From assembly GCF_014645835.1 (NCBI RefSeq), contig NZ_BMMM01000005.1:157473-221472 (forward strand): DNA of 64,000 nt. The letters run 5' to 3'. Positions 26,605-34,908 of the stretch are shown one piece after another. Position 1 is the stretch's first letter. Each line of letters begins with the position of its first letter. The notes beneath the pieces are model-generated. The model was given only the letters and a program-made list of their open reading frames with translations, did not search any database and was not told the origin of the DNA. This stretch comes from Streptomyces albiflavescens. GTDB lineage: Bacteria > Actinomycetota > Actinomycetes > Streptomycetales > Streptomycetaceae. A program made the translations under genes and the position numbers.

Positions 26605-27273
26605 TCATGCGGGCGTGTCCGTGGTCAGCTCGTCCGCGTGCTCGCCGGTGACCAGGTAGACCACGCGCTGGGCCACCGACACGGCATGGTCGGCGAACCG
26701 CTCGTAGTAGCGGCCGACCAGCGTGACGTCCACGGCGGTTTCCACGCCGTGCTGCCACTTCTCGTCCAACAGGTGCTGGAAGATCGTGCGGTGCAGCTCG
26801 TCCATGCGGTCGTCGTCCTTCTCCAGCTGCAGTGCCGCATCGACGTCGTGGGTGATGACCACTTCGGCGGCCTGCGCCATCAGGCGCTGCGCGAGCTGGC
26901 CCATCTCCAAGACCGTGCGGCGCAGATCGCGCGGCACCGCCCGCTCGGGATATCGCATCCGGGCCAGCTTGGCCACATGCCGGGCCAGGTCACCACAGCG
27001 CTCCAGGTCCGCGCTCATGCGCAGCGAGGTGACCACCACCCGAAGGTCCGTGGCAACGGGCTGCTGGCGTGCCAGCACCGTGATCGCCCGGTTCTCCAGG
27101 TCGCGCTGCAGGTCATCGACCTTTGCGTCGGCTGAGATCACGCTCTCGGCGAGCTGCAGATCGGCATCCAGGAGAGCGGTCGTGGCCAGGCCGATGGCCG
27201 AGCCGACCAGGTTCGCCATCTCCACCAGGCCATCGCCGATCGATTCCAGCTCTTCGTGGTAGGTCTCCCGCAT
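26605..27273 (-). CDS. phoU: phosphate-specific transport regulator PhoU
   Basis: The 222-residue all-helical protein carries the two PhoU repeats: MRETYHEELESIGDGLVEMANLVG..., and DLERCGDLARHVAKLARMRYPE, repeated as VGRYYERFADHAVSVAQRV. PhoU restrains phosphate uptake and PhoR signalling. The ATG at 27273 is the normal family start; the upstream in-frame extension is not family-like. No pst genes are in the window. Confidence 0.9.
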   Translation of the reverse strand: MRETYHEELESIGDGLVEMANLVGSAIGLATTALLDADLQLAESVISADAKVDDLQRDLENRAITVLARQQPVATDLRVVVTSLRMSADLERCGDLARHVAKLARMRYPERAVPRDLRRTVLEMGQLAQRLMAQAAEVVITHDVDAALQLEKDDDRMDELHRTIFQHLLDEKWQHGVETAVDVTLVGRYYERFADHAVSVAQRVVYLVTGEHADELTTDTPA

Positions 27274-27482
27274 CGCGTCCTCACCATCCCCTCGTGTGTG
27301 CCAGACGCCGCCCGCTGCCAGGCTCGCACACATCGTGCAGGGGGCGGCGGCTGCACTGCTTCGGGCCGGCTGTCACCGACCATCCGGCCTTCCTCAACCC
27401 GCCGCTCTGCCCGGCTCCCCTCCCCCTGTGCCGTCGGCCCGCACATCCGCCCCGCCGCCGTCCGGGGCGGGGCGGGTGTGTT

Positions 27483-27503
27483 CAAGGTCTTGTCCAGACC
27501 TTG
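27483..27503. promoter_or_regulatory. inverted repeat CAAGGTCT-N5-AGACCTTG
   Basis: A perfect 8-bp inverted repeat between divergent phoU and the MIP/SCP2 gene, 90 bases before the latter's start. It is a candidate operator. Confidence 0.45.
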
Positions 27504-27592
27504 CTGACCTGGTCTTCTGTACGCCGGTTGATCGGTGAGGCGTTCGCCGGGCCGGTGGGTGCACGCATCCGGTACGGGCAAGGACGGCGACC

Positions 27593-28426
27593 ATGAGGAG
27601 CGGCGTGGAATCAGTGGCCGGGCAGGACGTACGGGGGGCTTGGCCCCAGGGGCTGGGCGCGGCTATAGGTGATACCGCCCGGGAGATCGCCGCGCTGCTG
27701 CGCCAGGACGCCGACATGGAGCGTGCGGTGCCCGGCTCGCAGTGGAGCGTCGGCCAGGCGGCGGCGCATCTGGCGCTGGCCAACGAGCTGATGGCCGACA
27801 TCGCGGCGGGAGGTGCCCGCCCCTACGGGGACGGCACACCGCACAGCCTCGCCGCCGCCAACGAACAGTCGCTCGCCAAGTTCGGCGAGCGCCGGGCCGA
27901 ACCGCTGGCCGCGATGATCGTGACGCAGGCCGACGCCTGCCTCACGGCACTCAAGGAGCGCCGCGCTCCAGAACCCGTCGTCACCCCGCTGGGCCCGATG
28001 GACCTGGACGTGCTGGGGTCCTACCTGCTCACCCACATGCTCGGCCACGGCTACGACCTCGCCCGCGCGCTGGGCCGCCCCCACATGATCGACCGCGCGC
28101 GGGTGGGGCTGACCCTGCCGTTCATGTGCACCGTCATGCCGCGGGTGACCGACACCGCCCGCACCGCCCCTCTGAGCGCCTCCTACGCGATCCGCCTGTG
28201 GGGCGGCGGCCACTTCGGCGTGGCCGTGGCCGGCGGCGCGGTGACCGTCAGCCCGCAGCCGCCGGCCCGCCCGGACTGCACCATCCTCATCGAGCCGGTC
28301 ACCTTCCTGCTGATGGCACTCGGCCGCCGCGGCCAGGCGAGCGCCCTCGCCCGCGGCCGCATCCTCGTCAGGGGTCGCAAGCCCTGGCTCGCTCCCCGCT
28401 TCCCGGCCCTGTTCACCGCGCCCTGA
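27593..28426 (+). CDS. maleylpyruvate isomerase-family / SCP2-like protein
   Basis: The 277-residue protein has an N-terminal DinB/MIP helical bundle (SQWSVGQAAAHLALANELMADI with metal-ligand-type His, and LTHMLGHGYDLARALG). A C-terminal SCP2-like domain follows (ASYAIRLWGGGHFGVAVAGGAVTV, FLLMALGRR). Such actinobacterial proteins often use mycothiol, but the reaction here is unknown. An AraC regulator and a VOC enzyme follow on the same strand. Confidence 0.8.
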   Translation: MRSGVESVAGQDVRGAWPQGLGAAIGDTAREIAALLRQDADMERAVPGSQWSVGQAAAHLALANELMADIAAGGARPYGDGTPHSLAAANEQSLAKFGERRAEPLAAMIVTQADACLTALKERRAPEPVVTPLGPMDLDVLGSYLLTHMLGHGYDLARALGRPHMIDRARVGLTLPFMCTVMPRVTDTARTAPLSASYAIRLWGGGHFGVAVAGGAVTVSPQPPARPDCTILIEPVTFLLMALGRRGQASALARGRILVRGRKPWLAPRFPALFTAP

Positions 28427-28544
28427 ACACCACCGGCAACGGCAACCAGCCGGGCCCTTGCCGCCGGGCCGGCCGGGCGCACCGTGCACCGCCGGGCAAG
28501 GCAGGGCAGGGCGGGGCCGGGCGGGGCCGGGCATCAACGGATCT

Positions 28545-28586
28545 GCCATCACACCACGGGCCGGGCCCGGCCCGTGGTGTGATGGC
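28545..28586. promoter_or_regulatory. 42-base perfect palindrome covering the araC-type start codon
   Basis: The arms 28545-28565 and 28566-28586 are exact reverse complements with no spacer. The AraC gene's ATG (28582-28584) lies inside the right arm. In RNA it would hide the start codon; in DNA it could be an operator for autoregulation. Confidence 0.6.
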
Positions 28587-28983
28587 GGTCGTGGGCCGCG
28601 CCGCCGAAGAAACCAACCGCCGCATGCTGCGGGCACGCGATGCCATGGACCGCGGCTACGCGCAGCCGCTGGACGTGCCGGCCCTGGCCCGGATCGCCCA
28701 TGTGTCACCGGCACACTTCACCCGCACCTTCCGGGCCACGTTCGGTGAGACACCGCACCGCTACCTGCAGCGCCGGCGGGTCGAGCGGGCGATGTTCCTG
28801 CTGCGCGAGAGCGACCGCAGCGTGACGGACATCTGCTTCCAGGTCGGCTTCACCAGCCCGGGAACCTTCAGCCGCACCTTCAGCGCCATCGTCGGCCACT
28901 CCCCCAGGACCTACCGCAGGCGCGCGGCGGCCGCCGACGTGCCCACCTGCTTCACGATGGCGTGGACACGGCCCAGCGCCTGA
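28582..28983 (+). CDS. AraC family regulator, DNA-binding domain only
   Basis: A 133-residue protein consisting almost only of the double helix-turn-helix of AraC proteins: LDVPALARIAHVSPAHFTRTFRATFGETPHRYLQ and RSVTDICFQVGFTSPGTFSRTFSAIVGHSPRTYR. It has no sensor domain. It probably regulates the VOC gene 92 bases downstream. The start ATG lies in a 42-base palindrome. Confidence 0.85.
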   Translation: MAVVGRAAEETNRRMLRARDAMDRGYAQPLDVPALARIAHVSPAHFTRTFRATFGETPHRYLQRRRVERAMFLLRESDRSVTDICFQVGFTSPGTFSRTFSAIVGHSPRTYRRRAAAADVPTCFTMAWTRPSA

Positions 28984-29075
28984 CCGCACCCGACCCGCGG
29001 CACCGCCCTGACCCGTGCGCGGGCCGAGCAGTTTCGGATAAGTTTCCGCCCCGCCCGGCCACTAGCGTGAGACCC

Positions 29076-29486
29076 ATGTTCAACGCCATCACGCACTCGC
29101 AGATCTATGTCCTCGACCAGGACGAGGCCCTGGACTTCTACGTCGGCAAGCTCGGCCTGGAGGTCAGTGCCGACGTCGACCTGGGCTTCATGCGCTGGCT
29201 CACCGTCAGCATCCCCGGCCACCCCGAGCGCCAGATCCTGCTGGAAAAGCCGGGCCCCCCGGCCATGTCGGAACAGACCGCGCAGCAGGTCCGCGAACTG
29301 GTGACCAAGGGCGCGACGGGCGGCTCGCTCATCTTCAGCACGGACGACTGCCGCAAGACCTACGAGACGCTGCGGGGCCGGGGCGTGGAGTTCACCGAGG
29401 AGCCCACCGACCGCCCGTACGGAACCGACTGCGGGCTGCGCGACCCCTTCGGCAACAGCATCCGCTTCACCCAGCCCAAGGCCTGA
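29076..29486 (+). CDS. VOC (glyoxalase/dioxygenase superfamily) protein
   Basis: A 136-residue VOC-fold protein: ITHSQIYVLDQDEALDFYVGKLG and LRDPFGNSIRFTQ are the two beta-alpha-beta halves. Such proteins bind metal and act on, or sequester, small molecules, including drugs. It lies behind the solitary AraC regulator, an arrangement common in Streptomyces. Confidence 0.85.
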   Translation: MFNAITHSQIYVLDQDEALDFYVGKLGLEVSADVDLGFMRWLTVSIPGHPERQILLEKPGPPAMSEQTAQQVRELVTKGATGGSLIFSTDDCRKTYETLRGRGVEFTEEPTDRPYGTDCGLRDPFGNSIRFTQPKA

Positions 29487-29564
29487 AGAGCCCAATGAGT
29501 TTTCAACTGCTCAGGCCAGTGGCCGCAGCCGGAGCGGGTTGTCTGTTTCCGATCCTGTGCGGCT

Positions 29565-29613
29565 CAGCCTCACGGCCGGGGCCGTGAGGCTGGAAACCGG
29601 GCCTCACGGCCCC
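29565..29613 (+). promoter_or_regulatory. three-arm element with mutually exclusive hairpins
   Basis: CAGCCTCACGGCC (29565-29577) pairs with GGCCGTGAGGCTG (29580-29592). The overlapping GGGGCCGTGAGGC (29578-29590) pairs equally well with GCCTCACGGCCCC (29601-29613). This is the layout of an attenuator, in the leader of the DUF899 gene; it may also simply terminate the VOC transcript. Confidence 0.45.
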
Positions 29614-29779
29614 GGGGCCCGGGCTCGGGCGGGTACAGATGCCGGTGCCCGGCGTGGTCCGTGCAGGCTCGGCCGAGGGCGCCCCTGCGATGAGTTCCGG
29701 CCGGGTCGCGAGTCTGTTCTGGCGAGCGCCGTAGAACGTCGTACGGCGCTGCCCGGCACGAGACACCGCGGAGGACACC

Positions 29780-30042
29780 ATGACGACCACGCCGGAGGAC
29801 CCGACCACCGCGCTGCCCGGCCGGCCGGCCGTGGTCGACCTGGCCACCTGGCAGAAGGCCCGCGAGGAGCTGCTGGTCCGCGAGAAGGCCCACACCCGCG
29901 AGGGCGACGCCCTCGCCGCGGCCCGCCGCCGGCTGCCGATGGTGGAGTTCGACGGGACGCTCGAGGTCGTCGGACCCGACGGCCCCCTCCCGTTCCTGGA
30001 CCTGTTCCAGGGCCGCGACGAGCTCGTGGTCTACAAGCACAT
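29780..30042 (+). pseudogene. DUF899 protein gene, 5' part (split by insertion)
   Basis: Starts MTTTPEDPTTALPGRPAVVDLATWQKAREELL and runs through LPFLDLFQGRDELVVYKH, the N-terminal half of a DUF899 thioredoxin-like protein. It stops after the first two bases of the next codon (AT), where a TnpB element is inserted. Joining to 31251 restores ATG (Met) and a 260-residue frame. Confidence 0.85.
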
Positions 30043-30048
30043 TTGACA

Positions 30049-30974
30049 TCCTCGCCCTCTTAAAAGAGGGGGATTCCAACCCAGGTGGGTTGAGGTTCAC
30101 GGATACTCGAACGCCTGGTGGTCGCTGTCATCCCTCCGGCACCGGCTGATCGCCGGGGGCGGGGAATCCCGCCCTGTCCTGCCGCGACGTTGGTTGCTGC
30201 GTTGGTGTCTGCGTTGCAGGTGAAGCCGCAGAAGGAGCAGACGAACTCGGCTTGGCTCTTGCGCGAGTTCTTGTCGATCCATCCGGTTTACGGACCTGCG
30301 CGCGTTCCTTCACGGTGAGCTGCGGGCAGTTCAGCTTCCGCCCGTCCGACAGGGCGGCCGTGATGTTCACGCCCCCGGTCGATACCGATGACCTCGCCCG
30401 TATCGGGCGCCTCGAGGGGTACGGGGATGACCGCGAACGCCACGTGCCACTGGCCGCCTCGCAAGGTGACACGGAAAGTCTTCGCCTTGGGCAGTTCGGG
30501 CCGGGTGAGCCGGAAGCGGACCCAGCCGCAGCCAGGCACCTTGACCTGAGCCCACCGTCGGTTGAGCTTGTGCACCACCACGGACCGGCCCATGACCTGC
30601 TTGCCGGTCTTCGCGTTGAGCTTGGCGCTGCCGTCATCGGTCAACTCCGGCACCCGGTCGGTGCCGATGACGCGGAATCCCTCGTGCCGGTACTTCTTAC
30701 GCCAGCTCGGTTCACCGAATCCGGAGGTGAAGCGGGCGTTCTTGGCCTTGGCGAAGTCCTTCAGCGCTTGCTGCTGAACGTCCGCGTTCCCGCTGCCGAG
30801 CCACTCGTTGTCGCGCCGGGCTTCGGTGAGTTGCCTGCACTGCCCGGCGAAGCCCGGCGCGGCCTTGCGTCCCTGGTACCAGTGCGAGTGCTGCTCGACG
30901 GCGAGGTTCCACACGTACCGGGCGTGCGCGCAGTGCAGGAGCATCTGCTGCTCCTGCTGTGGCGTCGGGTACAT
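30049..30974 (-). pseudogene. decayed TnpB of the DUF899-splitting element
   Basis: The N-terminal half is intact (MYPTPQQEQQMLLHCAHARYVWNLA to EVIGIDRG, which carries the first RuvC Asp). A frameshift near 30385 then moves to NITAALSDGRKLNCPQLTVKER, and at about 30290 it jumps to KNSRKSQAEFVCSFCGFTCNADTNAATN. About 130 residues with the RuvC Glu and first zinc Cys pair are deleted. It cannot be an active nuclease. Confidence 0.8.
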
Positions 30975-30988
30975 ACGGAAACGGGAGG

Positions 30989-31018
30989 TGGGACCATTCT
31001 AGCTCGATAATGGTCCCA
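30989..31018. promoter_or_regulatory. operator-like inverted repeat and -10 between tnpB and the RHH gene
   Basis: TGGGACCATT (30989-30998) and AATGGTCCCA (31009-31018) are perfect 10-bp arms with a 10-base spacer. GATAAT at 31005-31010 looks like a -10 box, putting the transcription start at the RHH gene's ATG (31018), so that mRNA may be leaderless. The repeat suits a ribbon-helix-helix dimer. Confidence 0.55.
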
Positions 31019-31170
31019 TGAAGCATGTGAACCTGAGACTCCCCGACGATCTGCACGAGCAGGCCAAGGCTGCCGCCGAGGCTGACGACCGCTCCCTGAA
31101 CTCATGGCTTGTATCGCTCGTACGCCGCGCTGTCGCGGATGGTGAACGCCGCTCCGCCCAGGGGGCGTAA
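31018..31170 (+). CDS. ribbon-helix-helix (HicB/Arc-like) protein carried by the TnpB element
   Basis: A 50-residue protein, MKHVNLRLPDDLHEQAKAAA...SLNSWLVSLVRRAV, with the beta strand (HVNLRLP) and two helices of Arc/CopG-type DNA-binding proteins and HicB antitoxin C-termini. It is divergent from tnpB over 43 bases. No toxin gene accompanies it. It probably binds the inverted repeat at its own promoter and controls tnpB. No Shine-Dalgarno sequence is visible. Confidence 0.75.
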   Translation: MKHVNLRLPDDLHEQAKAAAEADDRSLNSWLVSLVRRAVADGERRSAQGA

Positions 31171-31199
31171 CGGCTATCTCTGCCCCGCTACGCGGGAGC

Positions 31200-31241
31200 G
31201 GGCAGGGCACCCCGGCCCTGAAGGACCGGGGTGCCCTGCCC
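31200..31241 (+). terminator. 16-bp hairpin at the element's left end
   Basis: GGGCAGGGCACCCCGG and CCGGGGTGCCCTGCCC form a perfect stem with a 10-base loop, 30 bases after the RHH stop and 9 bases inside the element's left boundary. It may both terminate the RHH transcript and form the left-end structure recognised by a Y1 transposase. Confidence 0.75.
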
Positions 31242-31250
31242 GGAACCCCG

Positions 31251-31770
31251 GTGGTACGACGGCGCGCCGCACCAGGGGCAGTGCGAGGGCTGCACCACCA
31301 CGGCCTGGCACCTGAAGGACGCCGTCTACCTGAGCGCCCGCGGCGTCTCGTTCGCCATCGTGACCACGGGCCGCTGGGACGAGGTGGCCTCCTACGTCGC
31401 GTTCATGGGCTACACCCAGCCCTGGTACTCGGTGCGCGGCGTGGACGCGCCGGTCGGCGGCGACATGGGCTACCTCACCTGCTTCCTGCGCGACGGCGAC
31501 CGCGTGTTCCTCACCTACTCCACGACGGGCCGTGGCAACGAACGGGTCAACGCCTCCCCCGGCCTGCTCGACATGACGCCCTACGGCCGCGGCGAGGCGT
31601 GGGAGGACAACCCCGAGAACCGGCCCGAGGGGCGCAGCCCGTGCTGGTCCTGGCGCTCGGACGCGGACGGGAACGCCACCTGGGGTCCGACCAGCCGCCC
31701 CGTGCCGCAGTGGACCCGCCCCGGCGCGAGTCCCGTTACGACCCTCGGCCGGCACGGCCACCACCACTGA
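31251..31770 (+). pseudogene. DUF899 protein gene, 3' part
   Basis: From the element's left boundary the frame continues WYDGAPHQGQCEGCTTTAWHL (CxxC region), FAIVTTGRWDEVASYVAFMGY, DMGYLTCFLRDGDRVFLTYSTTGRG and a His-rich end. It is the C-terminal two thirds of the DUF899 protein and lacks its own start. Confidence 0.85.
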
Positions 31771-31966
31771 CACCCCTTCGCCGACGGCGCCGGCACACGG
31801 TGTTGCTGAGCTCTTCGGATGGGTGCCGGCCGAGGGGTGAGCGTGAGTCCGGTGCCGGCACGACACCCGCCGATCGGGCCGGGACTGGCCAGGGCGTCCG
31901 GCATCGGCTCCACCAAGGCGACTCCAACTGGCCCTGGCAGGAGGGACGTTCGGGGGTACTGAGGGG

Positions 31967-32500
31967 TCAGGTCCGGCCGGGCGAGCCGGCCCGGCCGGCG
32001 TGCAGGAGGCCCAGCAGGGTCTCGCGGTGCAGGTCCGCGACCGGGCCCAGCAGGTCCGGGTGGCGCAGCAGCGGCGCCGCACGGTGGTCGCGGGGGCTGG
32101 GAACGGTCAGCCGGCGCGCATCGCCCACGCCGTCGCTGCCGTGATGGGTCGCGCCCAGGCAGGCCGCCGCCAGGGCGGCGAGATCGGGATCGGCCAGCAG
32201 GCAGGCCGCCCAGCTGACGACGGTTTCGTCGACCTGGGCGTGCCAGGCGGGCGCCGGGCCCGTCCGCAGCGGGGTACCGGCGCCGGTGACCGCATCCAGC
32301 CCGGTGCAGCCGCCGGGGCCCAGCAGGACGAGCAGCCCGGCGTCCAGCGCGGTCGGGTAGCACAAAGCGGCGGCGATGGTGGCCGCGTGCCGGGCCTGGG
32401 CCTCGGCCAGCGCATCGTCGAGCGGGCCCGCGGCGGGCGGGAAGGCCGCCAGCAGCCAGCGTGTGGACGCGGCGATGACGGGCGAGAGTTCACTGGGCAT
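31967..32500 (-). CDS. hypothetical Ala/Leu-rich protein
   Basis: A 177-residue protein starting MPSELSPVIAASTRWLLAAFPP. It is Ala-, Leu- and Pro-rich, helical, without clear membrane spans or signal. I do not recognise a family. Codon positions look coding, and no competing gene occupies the plus strand. Confidence 0.5.
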   Translation of the reverse strand: MPSELSPVIAASTRWLLAAFPPAAGPLDDALAEAQARHAATIAAALCYPTALDAGLLVLLGPGGCTGLDAVTGAGTPLRTGPAPAWHAQVDETVVSWAACLLADPDLAALAAACLGATHHGSDGVGDARRLTVPSPRDHRAAPLLRHPDLLGPVADLHRETLLGLLHAGRAGSPGRT

Positions 32501-32859
32501 GGCGGGCCGTCCTGTGCAGGTGCCCGCCCGGCCGGTGCGTGAGCGGGCCGCGGGCACTCACACCCCCGGCGGGCGTGTGTGGCAGGCAACGGTACGGGTG
32601 GGCGCCCGCGCGGCGACAGGACCCACGTCACAGCCGGCCCGCGCCGCCGCGCGACGGTGGACTCCCCCGGGCCGCCAGGCTGAAGCAGGCGGCCGGGCAC
32701 CCCCGGGGGGGTGCACCCGCAGCCGTGAGCCCGAGCGCCGCGAAGGCGGGCGCCCGTGGGCCCAAGTGCCGTAAGTCCAGGTGCCGGTGGGCGTTGCGGG
32801 GCCGCCCGGAACGTCTCGTCGCGGGCCGTGGCAGGTGCCGCGCCCGTCATGATGGGCCG

Positions 32860-33798
32860 GTGGACTTCGAACCGTACCGGGGCGAACTGGTGGCGTACTG
32901 CTACCGGATGCTCGGCTCCTTCCACGAGGCCGAGGATCTGGTGCAGGAGACGATGCTGCGGGCGTGGAAGGCCCGCGACCGCTACGACCGCACCCGCGCG
33001 TCGCTGCGGACCTGGCTGTACCGGATCGCGACCAACGTATGCCTGACCGCCCTGGAGGGGCGCGCCCGGCGGCCGCTGCCGTCCGGGCTGGGCGCGCCGA
33101 GCGAGGATCCGGCGGCGCCGCTCACCCCCGCATCCGACATCCCCTGGCTCCAGCCGTTTCCCGACGCGCGCTGGGATACCGGGGTGCGGGCGGACGTGCG
33201 GCTCGCGCTGGTGGCGGCCCTGCAGGTGCTGCCGGCGCGGCAGCGGGCGGTGCTCGTGCTCCGCGAGGTGCTGGAGTTCAGTGCCGCCGAGGTCGCCGCG
33301 CAGCTGGGCACCACGGTGGCGGCCGTCAACAGCGCGCTGCAGCGGGCCCGCGCCGCCCTCACCGACGTGGGGGCGGCGTGCGAGGTCACCGAGCCGGACG
33401 ATCCCCGCACCCGCGCGGCGGTCCACCGCTACGCGCAGGCGTTCGAGGCGGCCGACGTCCCCGCGCTGGTGCGCCTGCTCACCGACGACGCGGTCCTGGA
33501 GATGCCGCCGGTGCCGCTCTGGTACCAAGGCAGCCGCGCCTACGGCCGCTTCATGGACCGGGTGTTCGCCATGCGCGGGACGAACTGGCGGGTCAGCCAC
33601 CTCACCGCCAACGGGCAGAGCGCGCTCGCCGCGTACGCGCCGCGGCCCGGCGGCGGGCACCGGCTGCACACCCTGCAGGTCCTCACCGTCACCGGCGGCC
33701 GCATCGCGCACAACGTCGTGTTCGCCGATCCCCGCGTGTTCGAGGCATTCGGCCTGCCCCAGCAGTTCCCTGCCGGCGCGATGAATCCGCCGCGATGA
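32860..33798 (+). CDS. ECF RNA polymerase sigma factor with SnoaL-like tail (SigG/TIGR02960 type)
   Basis: A 312-residue sigma factor. Sigma-2 is YRGELVAYCYRMLGSFHEAEDLVQETMLRAW; sigma-4 is LPARQRAVLVLREVLEFSAAEVAAQLGTTVAAVNSALQRAR. IPWLQPFPD in the linker is typical of this subgroup. Residues about 190-312 are a SnoaL-like domain that usually modulates activity in cis. The GTG at 32860 is the only sensible start. No anti-sigma gene is adjacent. A DHFR-like gene follows. Confidence 0.85.
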   Translation: MDFEPYRGELVAYCYRMLGSFHEAEDLVQETMLRAWKARDRYDRTRASLRTWLYRIATNVCLTALEGRARRPLPSGLGAPSEDPAAPLTPASDIPWLQPFPDARWDTGVRADVRLALVAALQVLPARQRAVLVLREVLEFSAAEVAAQLGTTVAAVNSALQRARAALTDVGAACEVTEPDDPRTRAAVHRYAQAFEAADVPALVRLLTDDAVLEMPPVPLWYQGSRAYGRFMDRVFAMRGTNWRVSHLTANGQSALAAYAPRPGGGHRLHTLQVLTVTGGRIAHNVVFADPRVFEAFGLPQQFPAGAMNPPR

Positions 33799-33835
33799 AT
33801 CCGGCGCGATGAGTCCGGTGCGATGAGTCCGGCCG
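33780..33835. repeat. four 14-bp tandem repeats across the sigma factor's stop
   Basis: GATGAATCCGCCGC is repeated four times with small changes, beginning inside the last codons of the sigma factor gene and continuing 37 bases beyond it. Confidence 0.75.
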
Positions 33836-33882
33836 GCGGGGCCGGTATGTACCGGTGAGCATCGGCTGAAGGGATCCCCGTC

Positions 33883-34440
33883 GTGAGCGTCATCGTCATC
33901 GAGTTCATCACCCTGGACGGCATCGTGTCCGATCCGGACGGATCGGATGCCACCCCGGCCGGCGGCTGGGCGTTTCGGCACGGCCCCGGGACCGTCGCCG
34001 GGGACAAGTTCCGGCTCGGCGGCGCGCTGGACGCCGGGGTCCTGCTGCTGGGGCGCAGGACCTGGCAGCTCTTCTCCGGGCTGTGGCCGGGGCGTGACGA
34101 CCCGTTTTCTGTGCGGATGAACGCCGCAGCGAAACTGGTCGCCTCACGCACCCTGGCCGACACCTCGGCATGGGCGAACTCGCGAGTCATCGACGGCGAT
34201 CTCGTCGACGCGGTCAAAAGTGAGCACCGCGATGTGATCATCACGGGCAGCCTGAGCGTGGTGCACACGCTGATGGCGAAGGACCTGATCGACGAGTACC
34301 GGCTGCTGACCTTCCCCACCGTCCTTGGCACCGGCGAGCGGCTCTTCCCCGCCGGCGCCCCGCCCGCCCACCTGCGGTGCCTTGCCGCCGAGCAGGCCGG
34401 CGCCGCCGTCCTCGCACGGTACGAGAGGACCGCACGATGA
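33883..34440 (+). CDS. dihydrofolate reductase-like (RibD C-terminal) protein
   Basis: The 185-residue protein has the RibD_C/DHFR-like fold: VIVIEFITLDGIVSDPDG, VLLLGRRTWQLF, DVIITGSLSVVHTLMAKDLIDEYRLLTFPTVLGTGERLF. Such proteins are NADPH-dependent reductases of unknown substrate. It is probably co-transcribed with the sigma factor. Confidence 0.85.
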   Translation: MSVIVIEFITLDGIVSDPDGSDATPAGGWAFRHGPGTVAGDKFRLGGALDAGVLLLGRRTWQLFSGLWPGRDDPFSVRMNAAAKLVASRTLADTSAWANSRVIDGDLVDAVKSEHRDVIITGSLSVVHTLMAKDLIDEYRLLTFPTVLGTGERLFPAGAPPAHLRCLAAEQAGAAVLARYERTAR

Positions 34441-34908
34441 CGGTTCACACCGCCGCGAGGTCCGCATGCCGCCCGGGCACCGGCCGACATCGTGCACAAA
34501 CTCCCCGGCCCGGTGACGGGACCCGGCCCGCGCCTGCGCGCCCCGGCCCGGACATGCGAGATCAGCAGCAGCCGGCCGAGCCGGCCTCCGTCTGGACGAC
34601 GTGGAACGCCCTGGCTGTTCGCGGTGGCGTGCACGAGGAAGGACAGGCGGCCGGGCCGGTACGTAGGTGGGGAACCCGGTTCGGGCAGTGCCGCTGGACA
34701 AACCGCCGTTGACGCGGCGCGCGGCGGTGGCGCTTTAGGCGGCCCGGATGCTGCGCGGCGCCCGGTCCGCCCGGCGTGCGGGCGGCGGGGCAAACCGGGC
34801 GCGGCCCCGCCCGGCGGGGCCGGCCGGGCGAGGGGGCGGGCCGGTCCCCGGCCGGCGGGCATCGCGTGCCGGCGGCGTGGAAGGCCGGCAAGGGCGGGGC
34901 AGCGGCGG
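34441..34908. other. intergenic region, about 470 bases
   Basis: Extremely GC-rich with no supported gene. Confidence 0.5.

Larger units (their letters stand above)
30043..31250 (-). mobile_element. 1208-bp TnpB (IS1341-type) element in the DUF899 gene
   Basis: The boundaries are exact because the host frame closes without gain or loss: bases up to 30042 (AAGCACAT) join 31251 (GTGGTACGAC). There is no target duplication, as expected of IS200/IS605 elements. On the minus strand the left end is preceded by ACCAC; the right end is a hairpin (CCCCCTCTTTTAAGAGGGCG) ending TGTCAA. It carries a decayed tnpB and a ribbon-helix-helix gene. Confidence 0.85.

Noticed and set aside
31581..32363. Minus-strand open frames over the DUF899 3' part
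   Set aside because: The plus-strand frame matches DUF899 and closes exactly across the insertion; the antisense frame is Arg/Pro-rich.
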